From Ligula intestinalis (taxonomy: Eukaryota > Platyhelminthes > Cestoda > Diphyllobothriidea > Diphyllobothriidae), in contig JAYGXS010000010.1 in NCBI GenBank assembly GCA_036362985.1, forward strand, positions 8,261,616 through 8,325,615: a stretch of 64,000 nt of DNA, given 5' to 3'. Below, piece after piece: positions 1-13,402 of the stretch (the stretch's first letter is position 1; each line of letters begins with the position of its first letter). Position numbers and translations under genes: made by a program. Below the pieces are notes generated by a model. That model ran no database searches, was not told the DNA's origin, and saw nothing but the letters and a program-made list of their open reading frames with translations.

Positions 1-1029
1 GCATAAATTTAACAATGAACCTTATTGAATTTAAGCCGTAACGAAAAATAGTTTGTTGTATACTTTACGTTCCCCGTTTACTCTATTGAGAAAAAATAAA
101 GGTCTTTTATCTCCAGTCAAATTAAATCATTTTTCTTTAGGACACATAAGGAAATTCTCAAAATTCTCAAGTGCCATTATGACATTACGTTGAAAAAATT
201 TAATATACGCATAAAGGTCGTCAGCGGAAGCTCATATCCAAGAAATTTCTAAAAGGTAACCTTTTATTGAAAGTTTTTTATTAATCTTAGGAATAATAGT
301 TTCAGAATTATACTGCTGACATGATTTACTCCTGAAAATGTGATTTGCTGTTTGGAGGCATTTCTACAAATAAGCGTCACGGTCAACATTCTAAGAAGTT
401 TTATCCAAAAACACTTTCATTCGGCAAATTTTCTTTATATATCCCTAATTTTAAAGGTTTTGGTTTAAACGTCGAACAGATGCACAATTTATGAATTGAT
501 CAATGAAAATAGAGAAAAGAGTGAAATTGATGACACACTTTTTTCGATGACAATCAATAAATACTTAACCAGTAAGAACACAGTTTAAAAAATATTTTGA
601 CAAACGAAAAATTCTTTCATTGTAAAGTAGGTGGTCGCTTCAAGTTTTTAACCTAATACAATATCTTAATTTATTGTTCTAATTTAGAGCTCGTTTGTAC
701 GCCTCTAGAACTACGGGATTATCAACAAAATTTAACTTTCCTTTACGAACACTTAGTGATTCCTAAAATTCTTTAATTACCTTATAGGCCTAATGCTGCT
801 CATTATTATTTTTATGTTTCCCCAAAAACATTCACACTGGTATTGCAGTAATGATCAAACTTGTACAAATTTAGGAAAATGACGTGGTCTATGGCAACCA
901 CTGTACCTGGCAATTCCATTGAAATGTATAAGTCCCTGGCTGGTATATCTACATGTGGGGTTTTAAATATCTTCTTCATGTGGCGCATTAACAGATGTAT
1001 CCAATCAGAAAAGGTTAAACTTCCTGCTA
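1..1029. other. AT-rich DNA without recognisable gene
   Basis: No homology-supported coding sequence, RNA gene or element end was seen here. Frames are short and broken. Confidence 0.6.
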
Positions 1030-1120
1030 CTCATGTCTCTGATGATAAATCCGCGACGGATATCGAAACGTCAGGCGAATAAACATATTGCCCCAGCGAT
1101 CGAGTCTTCTTCTTCTCCGG
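1030..1120 (+). repeat. PLE-end RNA module, solo copy
   Basis: This is the cleanest copy of the module. CTGATGA (1039-1045) is followed by a stem with arms ATCC/GGAT around GCGAC, then GAAA (1065-1068), the mini-hairpin CGTCAGGCG and AATAAA (1078-1083). A conserved tail, ATTG-x-CCAGCGATCGAGTC then CTT repeats, follows. The same string ends PLE copies at 48.4, 49.1 and 61.9 kb. The two boxes match the hammerhead core, but no cleavage triplet was located. No PLE coding sequence was recognised beside this copy. The weak 73-codon reading frame from 861 runs into the module and is probably repeat-derived. Confidence 0.6.
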
Positions 1121-4012
1121 TTTAACTTAGTTTTCATTGCGTCAAACAGTAAATAAAGTTCAGAAACAACAGGGTCTTATCGTGAAATCTTGTTGAAATG
1201 CACATTTGAACCTTAAGCCAAATGTTACGTTGCTCGTACTGCGGAGGATAATTTTTAAAGGGCATTTCACTTTTTTCTGCATTTTTTCTCTGCATTTTGC
1301 CTTCTTAATACTTAAGCTTACATGGTAAACTTATTGTTTCACTCCTTTAGCCATTCCCGTTTGTTCAAAAATGTTATTTCTGAACAACGTACTTTTTACG
1401 AACTGCAATCTGCCTGCTTTTCGAGAATGATTGTTACTTTATAGTATTAAGATTTTTTTGGGATGAAACGTGGGCAACGAAAATTTTCTGTTTAAATGAT
1501 GAAAACTGAATAAGGTAGACAACAGAATTTACGTCCTCCACATTCTGCACTAAAAGACACATACATTTCAGTAATTGTGGAGAAAAAAATTGCAGGTTTT
1601 ATGAAACGTATACTTGTCTTTTAATTTCCCTAAGCTATCTTGGTTTTTTCTTACTCCTAGTATTTTCCAAAACTAAAAGTAACGCACAGAGGAGATGACA
1701 CAACTCATTCAATACTAATAGCAACATTTGGGTAACTAGTTAAGCATGCGTTTGTTGTAAGGTTTTTTTCATTGCTCGATGGAGTTGAGGCCCAAAGAAC
1801 ACTTTCTTATAGAATTCTACATTTTCAATTTGGTATCTTAGAAAGACACTGACAGTGTTTATGAAAGCTCTGAAATTGCCTGATATTCAAAGCCCTTCTA
1901 TGCCTACAAATGTCGTAAAAGCAAATTATTGTCTTTGCGCCTTGTGCTTCGAATGAAATTGGTGCAAATGCCTTTCAGCAAGGACTTCTTATAGTCAGCA
2001 CCGTTTTTTACCTGGCATAACTACTTATTCGTTACGTTAATTTTTTCGAGTTTAGAAGAGTTTAGCTTAGTTAACCTTAGCATTCGCTTGCTTGAGTTTC
2101 AGGTTAAAAATTGAATATAATTAGGATATCTTTCTTATAGTCAAGAGTATTTTGTAGTTATTTTTGTTATCTAAGTTAAATTTGGTTTCCGTTTCGTTCG
2201 TTGTATAAGTTTTTTTTCGTTTTTCTTCTCCTTTGTGCACCAGTTCATATCCTTCATTAAAGCTGGTCCCGCATATCACAAACAGGGAGCATTTTGTTAC
2301 TGTACTGCTGTTTATAAGGAATCATTAGCCAAATTTTGAAGGTGTTTCTTTTGGATCAGCTGTTTTTATTTAAATAAAGACCAAGGTAAGAGAGTGAGAT
2401 TTATTAAGTTAAGAATCACCCGTATCACTTTTTATGTATCACGCCATACAAATTTAATAACCAGCTGTCACAGCAAACGTCAAAGCAGTTGCGCACTTTC
2501 TCATTTCATTTTGTCAAATTGTATCTTTCTGCGTGCATTTAACTTATGCCTTATACAATTCAATTTTAAATAAAAAGGAAACATATCCCAGATCAAAACT
2601 AAGTGAGAAAATACGTAGAGAGTGAAAGAAAATATACGGCTAATGTGCGTTACACAGTTTGCCGTATGATTTCTCAGCAAAATATTGCTAAACATTTCTG
2701 TAGCAAGTTCCACAATGTGACAATGCCTGATGGGTTATTGACATTCTAACTTAAAATTAGCAAAAACGGGGACTGCTGTTTCGCCGCTTTCGGCGTCCGT
2801 CACAGTCTTTGGTTTGCTTTGCCTTCAAAAACATGTTTCCCGGTAAACTTTGATGCCTTTTGAACAATGAAATTTATGTTCAAAAAGCCCTTTTAGCTCC
2901 TTTAGCAAAAGAAATTTTCGTCTGTGCAAACGGCAGTCCTGCCCTAAATATTTGCTCCTTTATGTGCGTTCTCTGACTTTAATGTTCACCATTGTGTCTG
3001 GTCAGTGTTTTGCTTTTTGAGACGGAATAAAATAATACATCTTGAAGGCCATTAGCACGGACTCTTTTTTATTTATTGAACATACAAATTATTAATATTT
3101 TAGTGAAAACGACTTTAATATGGGCAGAATAAAACACACAGACTAAAACAGGAAACTTTGGAATAACTATCAAGTTTTAATTACATTGCAATTTACTTTA
3201 CCACTGGCCCAGTATCTGCATTTCACTCGCAGGCGGTTAATTAAATATTCTTTTCCTTCGTATTTTCTGTTCAAATCTATCCTATCTTAATGTCTGAATT
3301 AACCTATTCAATATTAAGCTTGAGAATTGTCAACTTATCGTTTTTTTGGTAAATGTTTCATTTTTGTGCCTATTTGAATTATTTGTTTATAAGATGGAGG
3401 TGTCAATCATGTTAGAGCATTTTTATCCATATCTTAACTCACGGTCACGTCTGAAGTTCAAGTTTTCGATTGTCAGAATTGTGACCATTATTAAGGTGTA
3501 CCTTATTTGTTCTGCTATCTGGTTTAAATAAGGAGACGTTTAGTGTAAACGTATGCCAGCTTATACCTTCAAAGTCAATTAGGGCTTTAATGAAGCTCTA
3601 AAATGGGTTAAGTCCTGTCTTTGCTGTTATATTCCGGTCAGGTCATACCTCATGATGGTATTCGACGTTTATTAAGTTAGCAAACAAGACCTTTATATAG
3701 CTCATAAGAACGCAAGTGGGCTTCCTAATCTCCACGTTAGTGACGGAGTTATTCCTCCAGCTGCGGGAAAATTTACCCTCCGCCAACAGCTGCTGATCAT
3801 TTGATGTTGTTAGGTGAGCGCCATATTGGCTGTCGTCAAAGAAGAACTGCTGCAGAATTTCCATAGTCATCTTATTTCAGTTCATACGGGTACATAAACA
3901 GAGTAGCATCTATCTTTCTTTATGTGCCCCTCAGGCAAAATTCCAACGGAGATATAAAAAGGCAAACGGTATATCAAAAAGCAACAAACAGCATGCAGCT
4001 CCTCAATTTTCA
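1121..4012. other. Non-coding AT-rich stretch
   Basis: Nothing recognisable. Poly-T runs and short frames of 60-75 codons on both strands show no domain signature. Confidence 0.6.
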
Positions 4013-4393
4013 TTGCAAACACTCGTTAACTCGCAAAGTAACAGTAAATCTGTGCGGTCTGATGTAGCCAAGAACAGTTTATGTCAAACGGATATCCCAC
4101 AGCGTTTAAACACTGATGCCACCTCGCTCAACCCGGAGAATATATCCAGAAAAGCCTCTGTGGTTTCGCACGCGCTGCCCTCTATTCAGACCAAGTCAGA
4201 TGCGACCAACGTCGTCGTTTACGGAGTAAATTTTGAAATTGCACACTGGACCAAAACAGGCATGCGCAGCAGGGTCAGGAAAGTCAAAGATCAATTAAAT
4301 TCCAGTGATCAGTCAGGGGTACTATCTTGTCAAAATTGTCCTTGTCACTACACAAGGCATACATGTGCATACATGATCCCATGCTCGAAGTAA
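4013..4393 (+). pseudogene. Penelope-like element GIY-YIG linker fragment
   Basis: The 126-codon frame is open, but only its last third is recognisable. Around residues 74-121 the order is an isoleucine-alanine-histidine stretch, a basic segment, KDQL, DQSGV, then CQNCPCHY and a threonine-rich end. This parallels the junction between the thumb of the reverse transcriptase and the GIY-YIG endonuclease in PLEs, where KDPL...SGVVY..C..C precedes the catalytic part. The PLE at 48.9-49.06 kb shows the same order (IRRQMMKLKDPL...TSGVV). The GIY-YIG core itself is missing, so this is a truncated relic. The first 70 residues are unassigned. Confidence 0.5.
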
Positions 4394-7300
4394 GACTCAG
4401 TGATAAAATACCATAACTGACTGTTCACATAGGTTTACTTTATCAGCCAATAAATCTACGCCTGCGCAAGGTAAACCATGAATTGACTGTAGTATGCAGT
4501 TCAGATAAGACCTCATTTAATTAATTGATCCCATGTACGTATACTTACCATTTGCAACCTTCTCACTGGACTCTAAACCCTGCGTAATATTATTAGGCTA
4601 TTATTTGATTTATGTTAGAACTGATGATCGACGAAGAAAAGGCAAAATGTTAGAACTATTGATGAGGTTCATGTAGTTGTGTCTGTTAACATGATATGGT
4701 TGCTATTTTGGTTTTTTTGGCGGGACTGCTTTATAAGTTAGATTTTAATAAACACAGGTAGCGCATTACGGGATTGTTGAGTACGTGAACGGGTTTGACT
4801 GTTGCGAAAGGTGACGTCCGCCAGGCGAGAAGGCGCAGCGCAGCGTAAATCAAACGAGTATTTTTCTCAGACAACCAGCTCCAACAGCATGACAATCTGA
4901 CTGACATCAGATGTGGGCATGGACGCGGTTGCTTATAGACAAAAAACAGCGTCTTCAAACCTTTGCCGGTGTACCAGCTCTTCACGGAAAGGGCGCTCGG
5001 ATAGTATGTTCTTTGGAATGTTCTAGCCGCCATTTTATGCAGAAAACACAAACAGTATAGTATGGCAAGTCCTGCATGCAATTTTCATGACAAAATTTAA
5101 CTTGGTTGTTTAGCATATAGTTGGACAGGTTATTTTGGTAACGTGTGTGGATTTAATAGTAAGAAAGGCTCCAGTTTGGAAACCTGTCTCCTTATTTAAA
5201 GTTATGTAGCAAAGAAGGCAATCATTTTGGCTGAATCATGACTAAGTTTATATCGAAGAAATGTCCTATGCTATAAAGTATGCATTGTGCTTTGAAAAAC
5301 TTCCGGAATAAGTAAACAGTTTGAAAATATTATTCCTTCCAAATCTAGAAAAATTTGTCGCAAGTTGCTGAAATGGAAGTGAAGCCAAGTTAAACTAATC
5401 GCATTTATTTTCAGAGACAAGCACCAATTTAAGTATTAAAATGTATAGGTAACCTGTGAAGTTATTTTGCAGAAAATGCAGTTGTTAGTCATGGTTAGAT
5501 AATCATCCAACACGTCGACTCATTGCCACAACAAAATTCGCAATTAAGCACGCTTCAGATTTTTTTTCAATGTTTTTATCACAAGCTACCTCTCGAAAAA
5601 AAATCACTAAAATTCGATAATTCGGCGTCAAATACCTTCGTAATTTTTTTAAATATTAAGTCAAGATAAAAAAGGAAAAGTTTGACCAGTTCTGTAACAG
5701 TCCTTAAAGCATTGGCTATATCTTCCACTGTAAATGAAAAAGACCCACTTTTATAGTATACCGGATTACTTTTCAGTATATTTCTTAACTTCAAGTCCCC
5801 GCTCTTAGTTAAAAAATCCCAGGAGAGTGGCTGAATATGAAGGAAGGAGAAACAAAAATGATTATCATTTGCCCGTTTCTTTTCAGATTTTTTATTTGTT
5901 GATTCTCTTCTATATCATGAAGGTGCTTGAACGGAGTTCGTTAACGGCATTAAAGCGAAAACTGAGGGCGTCTCGTAATATCTCACTCACGGTTGATTAT
6001 TGGTTCTATTTTCGGCCCAGTAGAACTTCTTATGTTCTCAGGAGTTTATGACTTATGTTTATCGCACAAAACTTGACAGAGTCTCAAAACATAATTTTGT
6101 TAATTGCGTTTATGCTTCCTTTTCCGAAAATAATACGTAAGCTTACACGTGCATCATCCTTAAATTACATGAACGCCAAACAACATGTTCTCTTCTGTGA
6201 ACTCATAGAATTATAAAAGTTCTTTTTTTATATTTTTATAGTACAACACAGAGTAGTAAATGCTCTGGATATCATCAAACGTTGAATTTAGCTCAGTTAT
6301 GCTCCCATTTGCCTCAGAATACTGATCTGAACTGAATTTTTTTTCTAGTAAACAGTACTGTGCGGCTCAAGTCAACCAAGTGAACAAAATAAACAACCTT
6401 AATTGTATGCTACAGCCCCTACTAAAATTGTAATTTTCACATTTCATCAGATATACAATCTTCTGCAGTGCACTACTGTTATAAAAAGTTTTCTAAATGT
6501 TTAATTTTAGAGAAATTACCTTACTTTCAAAAGGTGCGAATAATTCTGGGACGAATTATGATTGGCATCAGAAATGTTGAAATAATTAAAGAAAGTGCTT
6601 AGTGGGTGTGTGAGTAAAATATACCGGTAAATTAAACTCAGTTATGGTATTGATTACATTTAACCTCACTTTGTTATGATCAAAATGGCTGGGAGTGCAG
6701 AATGTCAACTTTTCTGATTTTTTAAAATAATCTTTAATTTGTGTTCACATTTACCTGCCCATATTTCCCTTTTTGCTTGCATAGGGAAACGATATCTGGT
6801 GGCAGTGCTATTAAAGTGCTTAGCCCTTCTCGCCTTATTCTTTAATGTGAAGTTTGTGACTTTCTTTGAATTACTGACTATTGATCTACTTTAGAAGGAA
6901 AATGCGTGAACCATCTCTTAGCTTTTTTGGGCTTCCACGTCAGTTTTGTCGTCTTTTTTTGAGTCACTTGCGCGCACACGTGATTATAGGCAGGTTAATT
7001 TTTATTCAGACGTAGCAGCGTGGGTAATGAAGGACTTGCAAAGTCTGGGGCAGAGCATTTTAAACTCCGACAGCCTTTGCCGACTCTGTCTTGCCTACTG
7101 TCTTGGGGACTTTTACGCAGGGAAAAGAGGTTCAAAGGTGCCGCCGCTATGGCAACTACCGTAAACTTCAGAAATACGGTCACTTCTCAGTTTAACAGAA
7201 TGCCCACTGTTAAACCCTGTGGCTATGGTCACCGGGACTAACCATGTCCTTCTATGACCAGTTAAGTGAGCAAGGGTCTGTGTAGTTCTTATTGTGCTTG

Positions 7301-8570
7301 CTCTCGTCCTATTAAAGTTACTTTGCTATAAGTAGCTAGTATATTAAATAGTGAATTCTACTGGTTTATCTGCATAGTAATTTGCTATTAAGTTGTGGGT
7401 TTGCGTCGATTATCCTCTGACAGAATTCGAATCGTTCGCTTCTCTCATTCTTTATTGATTTTAGGCAGCAGGAGATTTCAGTTGTTGAACAGTCATGTAG
7501 TTTTTGATCCAATACCTTCTATGTCGTTTGTACTTGTTTGTATTATCCTAAAAAAACGCTATTTGCTTTCCGAAACGGAGCAGTAGTGGTTGGAAATATT
7601 TAACAGTCGTAACCCGGGGGAATCGTCGTCAAGATAGGATTTTTAGTGTTCTTAAGAATCCCTTCTGTATGCATGCTCTGAGGCAAACACAGCAATAGGC
7701 GTCAACCGTGTCGAACACTGGCCAGAACAAAAGGCACCCCAACTGGTGAAAGAACTTGAGTTAGATTGTAAGTTGACTAAAGGAAGGTTTTGCATCCTGC
7801 TCTTCTGAATTTCCTAACTTACATCATTTCAAAGTATAGTATAAGAGGAAAGTCCATTCTTTGAAATTAGTTTGTCTCTCTTCTAAATCTCCAAATAATT
7901 TGTTTAGGATGTCTGTTTTCGGAGGGTTAACATTTGTGTTAAGGTAAAAATCTTGCCTTGTTTACAATCCGATGTAGTAAATGTGGGGACATAGAGTTTG
8001 TCAATCTCGACAACACTTTTTCACGTTTTCTTTGAAGGATTTCCTATGGCAGGTATGTGTCCGGCAGGTCTTCATTCGAAAAGTAACAGTCGTACGGCAT
8101 TATTGAACGCCTCACAATCACACGAACGGGACATAATTTCTATGTAGTGAAAACAAAGCTACTGGGCAAACTCTCAGACAATTGTCTCCGCATGACCCGC
8201 CTGCGATGCGTTAGAGACCTCCCAATGTGCGCTCAAGCTACCGCATGCGTTTTTTGTATTAAGACCTTAGTTCTATCGTGTTTTTGTTTTATTTCCGTGG
8301 ATATTTTAGGTAAAAACGTAGATTAAATCCTTCGCAATAGGCATCTGGCAAGTTAATCCGAAAGTCTTTATGACCGCTTTTAATGAAATGCATCAGCCAC
8401 TGCGAAATATAATACTAATATTCATACACTACCAATAAAAATTCATAAGTATATAATTTTGTAAGTATTTACCGAGCCCGAAAAGCTTTGCTCGGAAGTG
8501 TTTTCTCAAGTCCGACCATTAATTGCATCGAAAATTAAACAAGGCCAGGTAGAAACTATTGTTCATGCAC
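4394..8570. other. Anonymous non-coding region
   Basis: No gene or element was identified. Short frames near 4.7-5.1, 5.6-6.05, 6.95-7.24 and 7.4-7.6 kb carry no domain signature. Opposite strands at 6.95-7.24 kb both have short open frames, as expected by chance in a locally less AT-rich patch. Confidence 0.55.
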
Positions 8571-8582
8571 TAGTTGAAAACG

Positions 8583-8640
8583 CGTTTAAACCCACTGAGT
8601 AGCCGATACTCTAGCAGCTAAGCCATGCGACGGCAAACTT
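8583..8640 (-). repeat. tRNA-derived SINE head fragment
   Basis: Read on the minus strand, this has an A-box-like TGGCTTAGCTGCTAGAG and, about 20 nt on, a B-box-like GTGGGTTTAAAC, spaced as in a tRNA promoter. The cloverleaf is incomplete and no SINE body follows. It is probably a broken SINE head or tRNA relic. Confidence 0.35.
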
Positions 8641-8910
8641 TTAGCAAAACACGTACCAGTTGTATCGATAATTGCGTAGGTAACATTATTTAATGCATTC
8701 TGTCTGATACCTTCGTTGCAAAATGAATTCTGAATGTACACACTGACAATTGTCGGCCCCTTTGTTTCTCAGCTTTCCTGTAACCTGTAAAGTAACCGCT
8801 TACCACTAGATTTTAGATGCAGTTTCATATATGCAATCAATGTCTATGCAGAACCCGGGTGCATGTATTTTCCCCACTAAGCTGGCACTTTTGCGGGCAT
8901 CATTGACGTT

Positions 8911-9000
8911 TGAGAAGAAGAAGACGACTCGATCGCTGAGACAATATTTTTATTCAACCGACGTTTTGAAATTCGTTGTGGATTCATCCTCAGAGACATG
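8911..9000 (-). repeat. PLE-end RNA module, inverted before a PLE tail
   Basis: On the minus strand this reads CTGAGGATGAATCC, a short loop, ATTTC, AAAACGTC and AATAAA, then the conserved GCGATCGAGTCGTC tail. It is a slightly decayed copy of the module at 1.04 kb. It abuts a plus-strand PLE C-terminus that begins four bases further on, so the 3' module sits inverted at the 5' edge of a truncated PLE. Confidence 0.6.
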
Positions 9001-9002
9001 CT

Positions 9003-9240
9003 CAAGTTTGATGAGGACGAAATTCTCGCCACAAGCGACAGTCGAGTGAGCCGAGAATTACTTGAGTCATGGTTCACGGGCCCCCGATCAATCAAAAAAG
9101 TGCAACAATTTACCTAATTCATATTCGGTGCTGAGACTGAATTAGGCCAAAGCAAGTCGCCGCTACGGAAACAAAGACGCCACCACATCATCCTACGCCA
9201 TCACCGCAGGGCAAGGTGGTCATTGCTGACGCAATGAATC
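9003..9240 (+). mobile_element. Truncated PLE: C-terminus after GIY-YIG
   Basis: The frame begins KFDEDEILA, passes SRELLESWFTGP, then an SIKKCNNLPNSYSVLRLN-like segment and a stop. The same string (RELLxSWF-GP-SINKCNDLP-YSVLR) occurs at 48.6-48.8 and 57.8-57.9 kb, directly after a GIY-YIG domain at 48.9 kb. It is therefore the C-terminal tail of the same PLE family. Reverse transcriptase and nuclease core are absent. 5' truncation is typical of PLE retrotransposition. Confidence 0.7.
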
Positions 9241-9394
9241 AGCGTAAACTCAAGGCATTTATCGATTTTTTTGTACGTTAACATTTAATGGCCTATGGGC
9301 GATTATCTCAAATATAAAGCCTTTATAAGTCAATAATAATTCTATGAACATGGAAGATAGTTTATTTGTTTCTCAATTTTCGGTTTTAACTGTA

Positions 9395-11020
9395 GCCAAT
9401 CTGCATTTCAGAGAAGACGGTTAAAGCCGTACTGGCAATCAAGACGGTGCAACCGATGGAGGCTGAGATAAAAACGTGTAGAAGCTGCAACATCTCTGTT
9501 ATAAAAGAAACTTTTACGTTCATTGATCCATGCTTTACTAGGCGTACATTTATTGGATGACCGGGTAAAATGAGTGTATTCGCTTGGGTAAAAAAATGTT
9601 GCGGGGCAAAGCAACAAGCCAGGTCATTTATCATGCGAAAAGTTGAAAGGATTCCTTTGTAATTGCTCGAAAGAATGGGAAAATCGATTGAGGATGGACC
9701 ATCTGCTTTCATAGGACAGTGTTTTAAGTTCTTACAGTTCTTAAAGTTTTTGACAGTCCAAGGTCTCCGTACCCGTATAGCAAATTATTGGTGCAGCCGA
9801 ACGTAGTTTCCAAATATTTTGGATAAACTATCGATTTAAAACCCCATAAAGGTTTGTCTACTCAATTTCTTTATAAATAGGGCTGATTTCACCGACTTCG
9901 TGTAGTTCAGCGTTGGTTTACATGAAGAAGTAGTCCACACACCCAGGTCCTTCTTACTCTCAATATACTGCAGCGATGTACAGTTCAAGGTATAAATCTT
10001 CGGGCTGGGTGATCGACAACTGCCAGGTTAAAGAAGACAACGCTTTGACCAGTCCTCCAATGTGTTAAAGTTTGCTTGCAGATGGTTCACATTTGCTGTA
10101 TTTTGGACAAATTTTAAAAATTTGATGTCCTCAGCGAACAGACTGACGCAAAAGTCTCGGTTTCTAACACAGTCGTTAATGAACGCAAGACATAATATGG
10201 GAACTAAAAATGAGCCCTTTGGGACGCTATTCATAACAACTATCCCCCAAGAATGCTGTCGCCCGACTTAAACTATTTGTGTCAGTCCAGTCAAAAAGTG
10301 TTGGATCCATAGGAAGAAGGCATTATTTTGCCTTCGTCGTGTGCTTTGGTCCAGCGTTCAGGTAAGAAGAGCAGATTCGTAAGACAGGACATACCACTGC
10401 GATAACCTTGTTGAGCACACGAACTGTTGTAGTTCTGCTCAAAGAACTGCCCCAGCGCCTTCTAAATGATTCTTTCCATGGTTTTACTTGGAGGAAAAAC
10501 TCACCAGCCTGTAATTATTCGCAGGCGCTCGGTTTCCACTATTCAATAACGAAGTGATTGTTGCAGACTTCCAATCAGAGGGTAGGCATCCACTGGTAAA
10601 AAAACGCCTGAAGTAATAAAACTATCGACTTGGCCATTTCAGAAGGTAGCTCGTTCAAAACTTGGGTGGGACCGCATTGGGGCCTAAGAAGGTCAACTAT
10701 TTTTGGTTTAATCATTCCGTCTAACTTATTTATTCAGTGAAGGAGACAGTGTCAAAAAGGCATCGCATTGTATGCATTAATGGACGGAATAATGTCAGGT
10801 TCAGTCGTTACGACAGACCGGGAGAACTGGGAGAGAAGGGTGTCCTATTCCTTGTCCATTAAGATTTCTGCAACATGGATAGATCTTGATAGGCGTCTGC
10901 TGACTCAGTTCGCGCGAAGCCTTGCCGCTGCTAACGAACGCATATGCGCTGCTGGCGGCCTCTGGGACAGCCAATAACAGGTGGCTGCGAGAAAATGCGC
11001 ATGTTTCAGCTTCGCCAATC
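9395..11020 (-). mobile_element. Decayed non-LTR retrotransposon (LINE) reverse transcriptase
   Basis: Reading from 11.0 kb downward, a GMIKPK...LLRPQCGPTQVLNE segment and a later NYRLV-like piece match the finger region of LINE reverse transcriptases. Next comes SVPKGSFLVPILCLAFIND, the GVPQGS-type motif, and then LFAEDIKF in place of the usual FADD catalytic motif, so the second Asp is shifted or lost. From 9.7 to 9.4 kb a segment with GHPINVRLVKHGS and NVKVSF resembles the C-terminal RGH...FFS region of CR1/Jockey-like elements. Stops and frameshifts interrupt every part. No endonuclease was found. The 11.02-10.72 kb edge is the least certain. Confidence 0.65.
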
Positions 11021-12829
11021 ACGTCTCAGGGCCGATTCACATGAAGACTGCTCTAGGCGCTGTGAGGATTCCCGCACTAAGACCCCGGACTCGGCGACCT
11101 AGCAGCTGGGCTGCACTTGATTAAGAGTCAATTAACTCCTGCTTATTCTTCGCTTCCTTCTGTACTGAGTACACTATTCTCACTACTTCTCTTCTCCTTA
11201 GGAACAGAACCTAAAGGGACAAGATGTAAGAGTTTAGCTTTCTCAACTTTTTGCGATAATGGTAACCCCGACGTGATATGCACACGCAAATATTGATGTG
11301 AAGTACAACAGAAACAACACCTTTAATTTATGTGCACTGTGCTATGACATAACCCCAATACAAATAGGAAACGTTTGAGATGTATCCCTTTCGCAAAAAA
11401 AAACATTTAGTTTGAAGATCAAATTAAGCAGGGGAAGTCGTGTTTAATTAATAAAAATGTTTGTCAGAAAAAAAAAACTAGTTAAGTTTAAAAATTACCG
11501 TTTTCCAATTTTTTATTTTTTTAGTCAAAAAATGCACGATAAAAGTGCCATTCACATTTTGTTTTACCGTATAAATGGTTTGGGGTGGTTGCCAAAACTG
11601 CTTATATATTTTCGCAAAAATGAATGTTAATACCAATCTCAGCAAAAACAAAAGGATGTAAAAAATATATATTTTGTGCTTTACAATTTCGGCTTATGCA
11701 CAAGCTGGAAAGGGAATTAAATATTTTCGCCAAAAACCTATTTCTTGTCATTTGAAAGCCTATACGGAAAGCTTGATATAAATCGTACCAATAACAATAT
11801 CAGACTTATGTTGCGGACATTATTGTTGCTCTATAATGTGTTTTGGTATTTTGAGGAATTTTAATATAAAGCCCACAAGGTCCATCTCAAAATGATTTTG
11901 CTGAAAACTTCATTGTATAGGTTAGGATGTTTAATGTCGAACTGAACCCGGATATATGAATAACAGCTTGAAAACACTGAAAACACTAGACCGTCTTCCA
12001 GAACTAGCTAATTGTAATCCACTGATAAAAATATGTGAAACTAATTTTGACGAAAAAAAAGTAATTTTAACATAAAGAAAGTAGTTTGTCAATCCATTAA
12101 ACTGAGGATAAGAGTAGGATTTATTGTTCACCTTTGTAGTTTTTTTTTGATTCAAAAGTCGTATTGGCAAACAATTGTTTTCGGCAATTCATCATCAGGC
12201 TGGAACATGACATGGAGACGAAAGAGGTTAGTAGGTGGGTGAGCGTAATTCAGTATCAGTATCAATATATTGATGGGTGTGTAGGAAAATTCATTTGAGT
12301 GTCCTTTTGAACATATGTGCAGTTATAGCAGAAAATTTGTTTCTCAGACTGTTGGGGAGGCCAGTTGTCCTGTGTCATGAGATGAAAATAGGAGCAGACA
12401 GTGAAAAAACTCCTCAGGGATTTTTAGGAGAAAAACTGTCGCTCTTGTGGGGGTAATGTGTGGGATTTAGGAGAAAAGAAAGGGTTCCAACGGGTTTGGG
12501 CATTGCAAAGGTTCCCAGGATCATCACCGTGTGGAAGCCGCGTCCTTATTCTTCCTTGCTGATTGTAGAGTGCGCCAAAGAAACTGGACAAACAGAGGCA
12601 TCCGTCCAGATCGTCAACAGTCCGCTATGGGTCGAACCAAGGGTGAATGTTTAGGCCGTCAAGTCTGGCTGATAAGATCACTATCGGGGTAATCACTGTA
12701 CGCAGATAGCCAAGTAGGGTAGACCGCGGAGACCTTCGCATGAGACTATGCGTGGGAGGGCGTTATAAATAGCAAACGTGAATGGATATAAAAACTAATA
12801 CTTCGGAAAAATTGAAAGTACTATTATTG
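11021..12829. other. AT-rich non-coding region with weak repeat signs
   Basis: No gene was recognised. Poly-A and poly-T runs are dense at 11.39-11.53 kb. On the minus strand near 12.13-12.21 kb a CTGATGATGAATTG string followed by GAAAACAATTG weakly resembles the PLE-end module but lacks its hairpin and AATAAA. The 64-codon frame at 12460-12654 has no recognisable domain. Confidence 0.5.
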
Positions 12830-13327
12830 TTATTTGTCAGTTCCGATCCACCGTGCACTGCTATGTCGATCCAGTTTTCGCTTAAAACCCTTTAGCGATT
12901 CCGACATAACGACGTCCTGAGGAAGCGCATTCCATGCTCCGACCACCCGTTTTGAAAAGAAGTGTTTCCGAGCGTCCAGCCTGGCCCCTGTCACCTTTAA
13001 TTTGAGAGGATAACCCTTCAGATTCGTGGTCATTGCTAATTAGAAAAAATCCCCTGATATAAGACAGCAGTCTTGAAGACGTAATACGTGGAATGCTAGT
13101 ATCAGGTCCCCCGAAGCTGCCTTTAGCGCGATGGGAAGAGGTTGAGATTCGACAGCCGTGTTTCATAAGGCTGCGAGCTCTGCCACATAACAAGTTTGGT
13201 TGCGCGCCGTTGTAGCTTTTCCAGGATGTTGATGTCTTTCGTAGCTAAGGGTCTCCAAGCCTGGATAGCGGATTCTAGGTATGGTCATACAAAGGTTCCG
13301 AAGACTTTTGTGAAGCACTCTTCATAG
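12830..13327 (-). mobile_element. LINE reverse transcriptase C-terminal fragment
   Basis: Minus-strand translation shows PYLESAIQAWRPLA (in a broken frame), KDINILEKLQRRATKLV, and then GYPLKLKVTGARLDARKHFF, SKRVVGAWNALPQDVV and FKRKLDRH. This is the standard end of CR1/Jockey-type LINE reverse transcriptases. The palm with its catalytic motifs is missing: the fragment is fused at about 13.33 kb to a duplicated endonuclease piece, which implies an internal deletion or recombination between copies. Confidence 0.75.
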
Positions 13328-13402
13328 CAGTACAACATGGTCACTTTTACCTAGTGGTGGGAGGCATTACACTTAGTCGATGCTGTCCTATGATTTCGTG
13401 AG
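13328..13402 (-). repeat. Duplicated 75-bp endonuclease segment
   Basis: This segment matches 13645-13719 in the same orientation over 75 bp with roughly ten differences. It codes for the KSQDSIDEV...LGKSDHVVL part of the LINE endonuclease. It therefore marks the join between two LINE copies rather than one continuous element. Confidence 0.75.

Noticed and set aside
4270..4380. Cys-rich CQNCPCHY segment as a zinc finger or toxin-like peptide
   Set aside because: Its context (KDQL...DQSGV before it) matches the PLE linker to the GIY-YIG domain.
12130..12215. Minus-strand CTGATGATGAATTG string as a thirteenth RNA module
   Set aside because: It lacks the mini-hairpin and AATAAA, and no PLE sequence adjoins it. 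It is kept only as a weak resemblance.
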